A DNA stretch of 64,000 bases from Prorocentrum cordatum (lineage: Eukaryota > Sar > Dinophyceae > Prorocentrales > Prorocentraceae). The stretch spans positions 226,006 through 290,005 of the forward strand of contig CAUYUJ010014620.1 of the NCBI GenBank assembly GCA_963575745.1, read 5' to 3'. The notes beneath the pieces are model-generated. The model saw only the letters and a program-made list of their open reading frames with translations. It had not been told where the DNA came from and did no database searches. A program made the translations under genes and the position numbers. This document shows, in pieces, positions 10,048-18,909 of the stretch. The first letter of the stretch is position 1. Every line of letters begins with the position of its first letter.

Positions 10048-10619
10048 CTCGGACAGAGGTGGAGGCGCGCAGCCCGGGGGAGCCCGCCGCGTCCCCGCGC
10101 GCCCACGGCCACGCATGTGGCGCCCGGCGCTCGGAGGGCGAGGCGGGAGGAGGGTGACATCGGGCGTGTGCCCCTGAAGCTAAGAACAGATACTCTCCAG
10201 AACGAGGCCAAGATTGCATTCGCGTCCTTTCTTTTCCGAGGGGCCCCCCGGGGCCTCGAGATGACCCCGAGCGGAGTCCACACGGCCCCGAGAGAGGTCA
10301 TCATGGACCCCTGCACGACTCCCCAGCCCGATTCAAGCGAGCCGGCAAGACCGCCAAGATGAGGGGTCGGCGGATGTGGCGTAAGCCTATAGAATCCACG
10401 TCCGGAAGTGACGTGTTGCCGGAGGCAGGTCCGCGGAGGCTATAATGCAATGGATCCAATGTGTCCAATGCTTGCATAATTCCTACATATTGTATTGTAT
10501 TACATTATTATGTCTCCCCCCCTAACCCCCCCCCTGGAGTCGCGCCACTTCCATCGACCCTCAGGAGGAGGGCCCCTTCTGGGCCTCAAAATCTAGAAAA
10601 ACCTATGGAAAACCGATGA
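10048..10619. other. no gene seen; AT-rich island
   Basis: Mostly GC-rich and featureless. At about 10440-10525 there is an AT-rich patch (ATTGTATTGTATTACATTAT) followed by C runs. No domain recognised. Confidence 0.4.
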
Positions 10620-11235
10620 TTTGGGCACCTTGAGCCTTTTGGGGATCCAAGAGGGCCCCAAGACGGCTCCAGATGGCCCCAAGACGGCCCAAGACGGCCC
10701 TAAGACGGCCCGAGATGGCCCCAAGAGGGCCCAAAAAGAACCCAAGACGGCCCAAGAGGGCTCCAAGAGCGCCCACAAGAGCGCCTCCAGAGGCCAAAAA
10801 CATAGATTTTCCTTACGTTTTTGAAAGATTTTAGCTTTCTCGCCTTTTTCGCCTCTCCGAAGCCCATGACGGCCCGAGCAGCCTCCAAGATGGCCCCAAG
10901 AAGGCCCAAGAAACACCCAAGGGGGCCCCAAGACGGCCCCAGAGGGCCACAAGACGGCCCAAAGAGGCCCCCAAGACGGCCCAAGAAACCCCTGAGACGG
11001 CCCAAGAGGACCCCAAGAGGGCCCCAAGGCGGCCGCGAGAGGCCCCCAAGAAGTCCTCCGAAGGGGCCAAACGGCGCGAAAGCGCCCCAAGACGGCCCAA
11101 GACGCCCCCAAGAGGCCCCAAGAGGCCACCAAGAGGCCCCCAAATGGCCCCAAAAAGCCCCCCAGAGACCTCCGAAAAGTCCCCAAGAAGCCTCCAAAAG
11201 GCCCCAAAGAAGCCCCCCAAAGGCCACATAGCGAC
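10620..11235. repeat. degenerate GGCCCCAAGA array, block 2
   Basis: Same word family as 8480-9050. The landmark appears in inverse orientation at its left edge (GATGATTTGGGC near 10615). The open frames inside, including glycine-rich ones on the minus strand, are repeat artefacts. Confidence 0.9.
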
Positions 11236-11496
11236 TGGAGTGTAATATTATTTCCCCCCCTGGACGAACTGCGGCGCAGCGCCAGCCAGGTGGAAGTTGG
11301 TCACGGCGGCGCCCATGATTAGAGCCAGCGCTGGAAGGGAAGATGGGGAGGGAGTCAAAAAAAGGGGGGGAAGAGGCCAGAAGAAGTCCCCAAGAGGCCC
11401 AAAGAAGCTCCCAAGAGGCCTCCAGGAGGCCCCCAAGAGGCTCCCAGAAGGCCCCGCGACGTGACTGTACGTGCTCCGGACGTGCACCCCGCGAAG
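11236..11496. other. no gene; short array words
   Basis: Contains a small patch of the GGCCCCAAGA type at 11380-11455. Otherwise featureless. Confidence 0.5.
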
Positions 11497-11643
11497 CGAG
11501 AGGAATAACAAATACCCCAAAAAATGCTTCAAAAAGATCAAAAAAAATCCAAAAAGAATCCCCTCTTTTTGGACAATCTTTTGACTTTTATGTGTCGTCG
11601 AGAATCCCCCTGTAGAATCCCCCTGTAGGGGGACAGGCCCGAC
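11497..11643. mobile_element. fold-back element A, copy 3 (right part)
   Basis: A-rich interior and a right arm in which AATCCCCCTGTAG is duplicated, ending GGACAGGCCCGAC. The left arm is degenerate or lost. Confidence 0.65.
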
Positions 11644-11699
11644 TGAAAAGGAGGGGCGTGGCGAGCCCACGGCGGGCCTCGCCACCCTCCCCCCCGGGT

Positions 11700-12077
11700 C
11701 GGGCGTTGGCAGAACTGGGTCTAAATGGAACCTGGTTTAGCGATCTGTACCGGGGGCGCCCCCCCCCCCGTCCCGTTTCCTCGAACCGGAACTGCCGTCC
11801 CCCGAAAACATAGGGGGCCGCATGCGAACCCTACCCCCTACCCCCCACGAGTTCTCAGGGGGAGGCTGGGGTTCACTTCGCTCGGGAGCGCTCGAGCGCA
11901 GTGAACCCCACCCTCCCCCTCAGAAATCGTGGGGAGTAGGGGTAGGGTTCGCATGTGGCCCCCTAAAAAAAACACCAGCCATGGCAAACCTGGTTTAGCG
12001 ATTCCGGCCGATTCGAAGGCTCCGGGGCCCTGCCACGAACCGGGTCCCCTTACCCGGGGTCCTGGCCATACCTGACA
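11700..12077. mobile_element. repeat F, copy 2, carrying a nested palindrome
   Basis: Same conserved words as the copy at 5545-5822, but split after CCCCCGAAAACA by a 153-bp palindrome at 11812-11964. It ends GGGGTCCTGGCCATACC. Confidence 0.8.
11812..11964. mobile_element. 153-bp near-perfect palindrome nested in repeat F
   Basis: Left arm AGGGGGCCGCATGCGAACCC and right arm GGGTTCGCATGTGGCCCCCT are inverse copies, extending about 75 bp each with a GAGCGCTC centre. The other F copies lack this block at the same site, so it is an insertion. Flanking AAAACA and AAAAACA suggest a short target duplication. Confidence 0.85.
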
Positions 12078-12080
12078 GCC

Positions 12081-12585
12081 TGGGCCCCCGCGGCCTCCCG
12101 CACGCTGCCGTCGAAGAAGCGGATGCACAGCGGGCACCGGTCCACCGCCTGCGCGCTGCCCCGGCCGGCGCCGCCGATTCACCGAGCGGCGCCAACCCAA
12201 CCCGAAGACCCAAATTTCGCCCGAATTTCGGGTTTGGGGGGGGGTACGAGCTCATATGTGTTTTTGTCAATGCTCCCCGACCCCCACCCCCACACCGGAA
12301 ATGGAGGGCAAATCGGAGCCTTCGGGTTGGGTTGGGGTGATTCGGTGGGCGGTAATCCACCCCCCTCTCGTTGAAAGCGCAGCCTCCGGGCGATGACAGT
12401 CGTGGGTCGTGGGTGCGCCACTGTGCCGGCCCTCTTCTTGGTGTCGTCCGCCCTCCCGATCCTGCTCCAGGCCCTCCTGCCAACGTCGTCATCACCGCAC
12501 CCCCTACCCCAGAAGAGGCAGCTGCAGCAACATGTCCCAAGCATGCCACAACCAGCACAAGTGCCCCCCCGACTCCAGGCCACAA
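12081..12585 (-). CDS. weak minus-strand exon candidates, split by element N
   Basis: A minus frame starting near 12585 begins MWPGVGGALVLVVACLGHVA, which looks like a signal peptide, and stays open to about 12355, where element N begins. Beyond the element, the minus strand at 12170-12081 reads AQAVDRCPLCIRFFDGSVRE, then a possible GTATGG donor at the edge of repeat F. The C-x2-C pair and GC-ending codons suggest coding. I do not recognise a family, and joining the two parts is inference. Element N interrupts the locus, so it may be a broken gene. Confidence 0.3.
12171..12354. mobile_element. fold-back element N, copy 1
   Basis: CCAACCCAACCCGAAG near the left end and CTTCGGGTTGGGTTGGGGTG near the right form inverted termini. 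The interior shares CCGGAAATGGAGGGCAAAT with the copies at 14928-15099 and 50965-51141. Confidence 0.85.
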
Positions 12586-12890
12586 GCCACGCTCGGGTCT
12601 CGGATGCCTTGAGCAGAGCAGTCAATCAGACCATCCACCACAAGGAAGACAAACGACGCCAACTACGAGGAGGGATTAGGAGGGAGGGATGCGGACGAGA
12701 GGAGGATGAGGGAGCCGAGGACGACGAAGGAGGACGAGGACGAAGAGAGCGCGACTCCTTGCTCAGAGCACGAGGCTGGTCAAACATCAGCCCCTGGGGC
12801 TCTCCAGGGGCGCGCTCTGGCCAGGCCCATCCGCGGACATGAGGAATAGACGCCTCCCAGATGGGGTCCGAGTAACTGTGTACAGTCGGA
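12355..12890. other. no plus-strand gene supported
   Basis: Overlaps the minus exon candidate up to 12585. The rest (12586-12890) shows only GAGGAC-type words near 12690-12750. Confidence 0.4.
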
Positions 12891-13061
12891 CTTCGTTGGA
12901 CAAGACACGCGAGAGGACACAGAAGACCCTTCCGAGGGCCACATTGGACCCCTCCGAGGGCCACATTGCCACAGGAATGCAGGAAGCATGGGTCGCGAGA
13001 CACAGGACACAAGGGTACCATCGATCTGGCAGGGTCGACCTACTAATCCGGGCCGACTGTA
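12891..13061. mobile_element. fold-back element CC, copy 2 (diverged)
   Basis: TACAGTCGGACTTCG at the left and CCGGGCCGACTGTA at the right. The interior shares AGGACACA and CAAGGGTACC words with 6585-6761. Confidence 0.6.
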
Positions 13062-13068
13062 TTCCGAT

Positions 13069-13180
13069 GATCGCGCCGAATCGACGGCGGCGACCTCGGA
13101 GATGCACCGGCGACGCCAGCGCTGCGAAGAGCGGGCTCCACATCGAGCCGCATCCCCGATGCATCCGCCTGCGCGGACAG
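13069..13180 (+). repeat. dispersed repeat U, copy 1
   Basis: Shares GATGCACCGGCGACG, GCGGGCTCCACATCGAGCCG and CCCCGATGCATC words with 38140-38300. Rich in GATGCATC palindromes. Confidence 0.65.
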
Positions 13181-13254
13181 CACCTGGCGAAGACCTGCAA
13201 TCGAGCCTCCCAACCTCTGGGGAAACCAACAGGTACCGATGCCCGCTACTCCGC

Positions 13255-13375
13255 GGACCTCTCCCAGAGTGCGTTCTGACTGGGATTTCGGGGCGAATCT
13301 GTCCGTGGCGACGAGGGCCACCCAGGAGGCCCAGAAAAGGGAAAAGGAGGAAGGGTAGCGGCATCGGTCGGGTAC
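13255..13375 (+). repeat. dispersed repeat AA, copy 1
   Basis: Conserved words GAGTGCGTTCTGACTGGGAT, GGCGACGAGGGCC, and GGTAGCGGCATCGG recur at 21596-21690, 30286-30365 and, split by element A, 34655-34925. Confidence 0.65.
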
Positions 13376-13739
13376 GCACGGCGACAGCAAAACCGAAAGC
13401 CGACCGAACCAACAGCGAAACCGAAACCGACCGAAATCGAAACGCCGAAATCAGCCCAGAAAGGCGCAACGGCGCGACAACGACACAACAACCAACCGAA
13501 CCGAACTGGCTGAACGCATCCGACTGCGACGCGACCCAAACCGACCGAACCGTGAACACCCTTGTTGGCTACACGCAAGAGTGGCCGTAGGCAAAACTGA
13601 CCTTTAATGCGCGGCTTAACGCGGGGAACGCGGGGTGGGTAAACTTGGACGCGCAAGACGCTGCTACCGCTTCGCGCTGGGCGATCGGGGAACTGCAATG
13701 GGGAAACTGGTGTGGAAGTTCCCCGGACCTCCCCCGGGA
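13376..13739. other. CCGAAA/CCGACCGAA word run, no gene
   Basis: At 13385-13545 short words such as CCGACCGAA recur irregularly. Frames stay open in several phases. No domain seen. Confidence 0.5.
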
Positions 13740-14165
13740 AACCCCCGGAAAAAGCCCGAATTTGAAGTTTTTCTGCGGTTTCCCCCCCGGATCCCAGGAG
13801 TGGGGGGGGGGCTTGAAAAAACAATACGATTCCCTGAAGTAAAGAAGAAGCAAAAAACAACACATGGAAAAACCTGAACACATCCAGAAAAACATAAAAA
13901 CATAGAAAAACAATGTGTTCGGGAAGTTTTCGGGGATTTGTCTAAGGTGCTCCTAGAGGGGAAATCTTGAACAACTTCCCCATGTCGGTTGTTTTCCGAG
14001 GGGAAACACCCAGGAAAAAAAACTGTATTTTGGAAAATCTAAGAACAACCATCCGAAAAAAAGAACAATAAAAAACAAGTCGAGAGCTTTTGTCCGGGGG
14101 CTCCCCCCCAATAAATCATCCGAAAACCTCCCCGAAGCAGAACAGAACACAACCCGAAAAACACC
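13740..14165. repeat. degenerate array, left block
   Basis: AT-richer sequence with recurring GAATTTG, TTTTCGGGGATT and ACAACTTCC words, similar to the larger array at 16370-18300. The two blocks flank the 35-bp array. Confidence 0.55.
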
Positions 14166-14167
14166 CC

Positions 14168-14237
14168 CGAGTTGGGGGGGTCCGGGGGGGAATCGCCCGA
14201 ATTGCGATTTGGAGGGGTTGTCCCGCTCGCCCGACGG
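14168..14237. repeat. inverted partner of 17768-17842
   Basis: GAATCGCCCGAATTGCGATT followed by GGAGGGGTTGTCCCGCTCGC is matched in reverse complement at 17768-17842. The pair encloses about 3.6 kb of satellite DNA. Confidence 0.75.
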
Positions 14238-14927
14238 GGGCTGTTGAAACTGGGTGTTGTGTTGGTGACAGACGCTGTTGAGTACTGGGTGTTGTTACGG
14301 GACGTAAAAACGACCTCAGCCACTGCTTTTCTTTTGGTGCCGCCTTCCAGCCAGCAGAAACAAAGCAGTGGTTGCGGTCATTTTCGTTGGGCTTGGCACC
14401 AGGGAAATGACCACGACCACTGCTTCTTTTTCGGCCGGCTGGAAGGCGGCGCAAACAAGAACGGGCTGGAAGACCACGCGGAAACACGGCGAACGGGCAG
14501 CGGGGGGCGCGCGGACGGCGGGCGGGCGGGGGGCGGGCGGATCGGGATTTTCATGAACTCTTATGAGGATTCTCTCTGGCAGCGAACTGCTGCTGAGCAC
14601 TGGGTGTTGCGTCGGAGACGGGTGCCGTTGAGTACTGGGTGTTGTGTCGGAGATGGACGCTGTTGAGCACTGGGTGTTGTGTTGGAGGCGGACGCTATGG
14701 AGTGCTGGGTGTTGTTGAACACGGGAGCACGGCGGGCGGGGGGCGGGGGGCGGGCGGGCGGTCAGGCGGCGGTCGGGCGGGCGGCGGGCGGGCGGATCGG
14801 GATTTTCATCGACTCCTAAAGATTTTATCTCTGGCAGCGGGATCCTGTCGAGTACTGGGTACTGCGTCGGAGACGGGTGCTGTTGAGTACTGGGTGTTGT
14901 GTTGGAGACGGACGCTGTTGAAAACTG

Positions 14928-15099
14928 ACTACCTACCAGACCACCCCAACCCAACCCGAAGACCCGAATTTGACCCGAATTTCGGGTTGGGGGGGGTACG
15001 GTTTCCATGTGTTTTTTCGACGTTCCCCGACCCCCCCCCACTGGAAATGGAGGGCAAATTGAGGCCTTCGGGTTGGGTTGGGGTGGTCTGGTAGGTGGT
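14928..15099. mobile_element. fold-back element N, copy 2, inserted in a 35-bp unit
   Basis: ACTACCTACCAGACCACCCC and its inverse GGGGTGGTCTGGTAGGTGGT form about 35-bp termini. It is flanked by GAAAACTG (14920-14927) and GAAAAACTG (15100-15108), an 8-9-bp target duplication, and splits a 35-bp satellite unit. Confidence 0.9.
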
Positions 15100-15316
15100 G
15101 AAAAACTGGCTGGTGCGTTCAACGCGAAAGCACGGAGGGCGGGCAGCGGGGGGCGGGCGGCGGACGGGCGGCGGAGGGGCGGATCGGGAGTTCAGTAGAA
15201 CTACTGGAAATTCTCTCTCTTGCAGCGGGGTGCAACTGAATACTGGGTGCTGTGTTGGAAACGGAAGCTGTGGAGTAACCGGTGTTGTGCTGTTGGAGAC
15301 TGACGTTGTTGAGTTC

Positions 15317-15478
15317 ACCCTGCGAAATGCTTAAGCAATCATGGGTTAAGAAATTCATAGTCTCAGAACTTGAATTAAAACCCAACGTTTCCATTAAAAC
15401 CTTAGGATTTACATTGAAACATTAAGAATAATCGAGACTCTGGTCGAAAACTTAAGTTTTCTTAAGCATCGCCTAAGG
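15317..15478. mobile_element. AT-rich fold-back element G, copy 1
   Basis: Starts ACCCTGCGAAATGCTTAAG and ends CTTAAGCATCGCCTAAGG, imperfect inverted termini. The interior shares AAGAATAATCGAGACTCTGG with 35571-35732 and 36648-36808. It is inserted at GAGTAC in the satellite. Far more AT-rich than its surroundings. Confidence 0.85.
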
Positions 15479-16369
15479 AGTACTGGGCGTTGTGTTGAAC
15501 GCGAAAGCACGGCGGGCGGGCGGCGGGGGGCGGGCGGCGGGCGGGCGGGCGGCGGGCGGATCGGGCTTTGAACAACACTCCTAAGGATTTTCTCTCGTAG
15601 CGGGATGCTGTTGAATTCTGGGTGTTGCGTCGGTGACGGGTGCTGTTTGAGTACTGGGTGTTATGCTGAACGCGGAAGCACGGCGGGCGGCGGACGGACG
15701 GCGGTCAGGCGGCGGTCGGGCGGGCGGCGGGCGGGCGGATCGGGAGTTTAGCAGAACTCCTGAGGATTATTTCTGTTGCAGCGGGATGTAGTTGAATACT
15801 GGGTGTTGCGCTGGAAACGGAGGCTGTTGACTACCCGGCTTTGTTTTGGAAACGGACGTTGTTGAGCAACCTGTGCTGTGCCGAACGCGGAAACACGGCG
15901 AACGGGCGACGAGGGGCGGGCGGTCGGCGGGCGGGCGGGCGGCGGGCGGGCGGATCGGGATCTGAGAACGAATCTTTCTCGCAGCGGGATGCTGCTGAAT
16001 TCTGGGCGTTGCGCTGGAGACGGGAGCTGTTGAGTACTGGGTGCTGTGCTGGAGCTGGACATTTGTTGAGTACTGGATGCTGGGTTGAGCGCGGGAGCAC
16101 GGCGGGCGGGCGACGGGGGGCGCGCGGCGGGCGGGCGAGCGGCGGGCGGATCGGGCTTTGAACAACACTCCTAAGGATTTCCTCTCGTAGCGGGATGCTG
16201 TTGAATACAGGGTGCTGCTTTGGAGACGGGTGCTGTTTGAGTACCCGGTGCTGTGTTGGAGGCGGACGCTGTTGAGCACTGGATGGTGTGTTGAACGCGG
16301 AAGCACGGCGAACGGGCGGCGGGGGGCGGGCGGGCGGCGGGCGGCCCCAGAGTTGTTGCGTTGTTTGTC

Positions 16370-17977
16370 TGAGTTTCCTGCTGGGCTTTCAAAAATAATA
16401 TGTTGTGTTTCAGGGTAGCGCCCCAGAACCCCCGAAAAAACATGAAAAATCCTAGAGTTGGAAAAATGTTCGGGAATGTTTCAAGGAGGGGTCACACATA
16501 GTATTGTTCATATTTCTGGGGCACCAGAATCCCAGACAAAAGCCAAAACAAAAAGTACCGAGTTGGGATGCCCCCCTGGAAAACACTAGAGCAATCCAAA
16601 CGTGATCGGTTGTTCGAAGGTTGTCTGCTTTTTTTCCCCAGCGTTTTACATTGCGGGGCCCCAAATTCACTGAAAAAACACAGGACTAAACCAGAGTTGG
16701 AAGTTTGTTCGGGTGTTTTCCGGAGGGGTTTCAGAAATACTAGTGTTGTAAACTGTGCGGCCGCAGGAACACCAACAGAAAATTAACAAACCCGGTTTCG
16801 GGGAGTTATTCGGTGGTTTTCTGGGGTATGTTTCAAATGTGCGCGCCCAGAACCCCAGAAAAAATACAAACAACAACTCGCGATTTGCCGCGGGCTTTCC
16901 AGCATGATTTGTTTTAGAAAATTCTGGGTCTCCAGATCCACCGAAAACACCAATAGAAAAAAACAGAGCTGGTGTCTGTTCGAAGGTTTTCTGGGAGGGG
17001 TTCAAACATAATCTTCTCTGGAATATGGGGCCCCCCTGAACCACAGAAAAACCACAGGAACTGGGGGATTATTCAAGAGTTTCCGCCCCCCGAATTTGGG
17101 AGTTGTTTTGGTTTTTCCCACCGGATTCCGGGGGAGTGGGGGGAAGGAGACCTCGGGGTGTTTCGGGGGGGGTGCAGAGCTCGACATGTTCAAGCAAGAC
17201 CATGTCTGGGAAATCTGGCAAAAAAACGCACATCCAAACAACAATCCCACAAACCTACGAGTTGGGATTTTTTTTCAAAAAGGTTCCCCGGTGGGGTTTC
17301 TGAAAGAATGATGGTTGAGGTTCTGAAATAATATTGTTTTTATTTGCGTGAACCCAAGAATCCCGAACAACCAAAAACGAATCCAAGAATTGGAGCGTTT
17401 TTCGGGGGTTCCCTTCTCGGAGGGGGAAAGGAAGAAAAACAAAAAAACAAAGCAAACAAAAAAAACACTCCGAATTATGTTTTTTTTCCCGGGGGGTCCC
17501 CGGGACGGTTTCTGAAATAGGTGTGAGTGTCACTGTGGAGCCTCAACATGCCAGGAAAACAAACAACTTCCGAGTTGCTTTTTTGTTCCATGGTTTTCCC
17601 CTTCGGATCCCAGGGGAGTTGTTGGTGAGTTCCCAAGGCCCGACACTTGAAAAAAACAGTATCGTTGGAACACACACACACCAAACAAACAAAACAAAAA
17701 ACAAAAACCACCCGAAACAAAAAGCAAAAAAACACGGCAAAAAACAATTGAATGGTTTTCAATGGGGGGTACCAGGAGCGAGCGGGCAAACCCCTTCAAA
17801 TCGCAATTCGGGCGAACCCATCCTCGGGAACCCCCAACTCGCGTTTTGTTCAAGGGGATTGGTGTGATTTGTACTCTGGTTTTTGTTCAAAGATTTTCCC
17901 GGAGGGGGGAGCCTCGGAAAAAGAACCTTCGAGTTGGGTTTTTGTTGTCTGAAGTTTCACCTCCCAGAGAACTTTCG

Positions 17978-18017
<40 letters not shown>

Positions 18018-18300
18018 ACCAGCAACAAAAAACGAGTTGGGCGGTTGTTCGAAGTCATCCCCCCCGAAAAACGCCGAGCAAAAAAAATACGGAACAACTC
18101 CAGAACAAAAACACTGAAAAGAACCCGAATTGGGGTGTTTCGGGGTTTTCCCGTTCCCGCAAAAACGCAGAAAAAAAAACACCAAAGGGCCCAAACAACT
18201 GAGAACAAAAAAAACGGAGGAAACCAAACAAGACAAAACAAAAAACCAATGAGGTGTTCCCGGGGGGTCACACCCAACTGCCAGTGGGCGGGCACCAAAA
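16370..18300. repeat. degenerate array of ~100-150-bp units
   Basis: Recurring word order: A-rich stretch, (C/G)GA(G/A)TTGGG, T-rich TTTTGTTC, GGTTTTCCCC, TTTCTGAAATA. Landmarks occur near 16452, 16556, 16693, 17259, 17385, 17567, 17930, 18033 and 18128. Units are too diverged for exact boundaries. A (CAA)n run lies at 17979-18016. No coding signal. Confidence 0.65.
17768..17842. repeat. inverted partner of 14168-14237
   Basis: CCCCTTCAAATCGCAATTCG is the inverse of the segment at 14190-14220. See that entry. Confidence 0.75.
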
Positions 18301-18384
18301 ATCAAACCGGCGAAAGGTCACTCTTACCTCGTCGAACCTCCCAGGTTGAGGAACGAACCGCGGCATAAACATAAACTGTCCGAG

Positions 18385-18500
18385 CTCTGCGCGGACTTCT
18401 TGGGTTTGCGCTGGACCGCCCTCCCTGGCGCGCAGAGGGCGCCACAAGCACTGCCACGGGGTCCCAACGCCGATCCGGGAAATCCGCGCGGACCGTCAAA
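18385..18500. mobile_element. fold-back element H, copy 1
   Basis: GCGCGGACTTCTTGGGTTTG at the left pairs with GATCCGGGAAATCCGCGCGG at the right. Related palindromes lie at 35392-35565 and 41222-41365. Confidence 0.75.
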
Positions 18501-18564
18501 TATGAATGTCTATGCAGCTGTTTGTTTTTCGTCCGGGACCCTGGTGCCTTTCCCGAAAGACGGC

Positions 18565-18750
18565 GTCTTCATCCTGAGTCGTTTTCTGACAGTCCCGTGG
18601 CCCGCGAAAGGCCCCGAGAGCCCGAAAATGGGAAAAAACTCGGGAACCGTTTCCTTCAGTGCCCGCTTCACCCAGCCATGGCGACCCATTGGGCCCGCTC
18701 CAAAGGTCACTCCAGCGACATGTCACCCTTACGTCTAGTCGACCTTGTCG
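18565..18750 (+). repeat. dispersed repeat BB, copy 1
   Basis: Shares CATGGCGACCCATTGGGCC and TTACGTCTAGTCGACCTT, plus intervening sequence, with 21405-21595 in the same orientation. Confidence 0.75.
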
Positions 18751-18844
18751 AGACCCCCCACCTCCGCCGGCATCTCCTCGTTATGCTCCTGGTTCGCGTC
18801 GCTAGCGTCGTCCTCGTCGTCCTCGTTCTCGCCCTCCTCGCTTA

Positions 18845-18905
18845 TGCTCGTCGTCGTCCTCCTCCTCCTCCACCTCCTCCTCCTCCTCCTCCGTCCTCCC
18901 TCTCA
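18845..18905. repeat. (TCC)n microsatellite
   Basis: Short TCC tract directly downstream (minus strand) of the candidate gene's last exon. Confidence 0.9.
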
Positions 18906-18909
18906 TTTC

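Larger units (their letters stand above)
14230..16370. repeat. complex satellite: 35-bp units plus acceptor-like motif and GGCGGGC runs
   Basis: Clean 35-bp units (GCTGTTGAGTACTGGGTGTT, then GTGTTGGAGACGGAC) occur in runs of one to three. Each run is followed by a sequence like GTTGAACGCGGAAGCACGG, a GGCGGGC-rich block, ATCGGGATTT, ACTCCTAAGGAT and a pyrimidine-rich CTCTCGTAGCGGGATGCTG segment. At least seven larger units are visible (landmarks near 14569, 14825, 15212, 15591, 15771, 15973 and 16181). Minus-strand open frames rich in Pro, Arg and Ser arise from the repeat. Confidence 0.85.

Noticed and set aside
14316-15122. 268-residue minus frame with repeated PCFRV-like blocks
   Set aside because: The repeat is the 35-bp satellite plus GGCGGGC blocks; element N is read through without disruption, which a real gene would not allow.
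14500-16350. CRISPR-like array of 35-bp repeats
   Set aside because: Units are directly tandem with no unique spacers, and the genome is eukaryotic.
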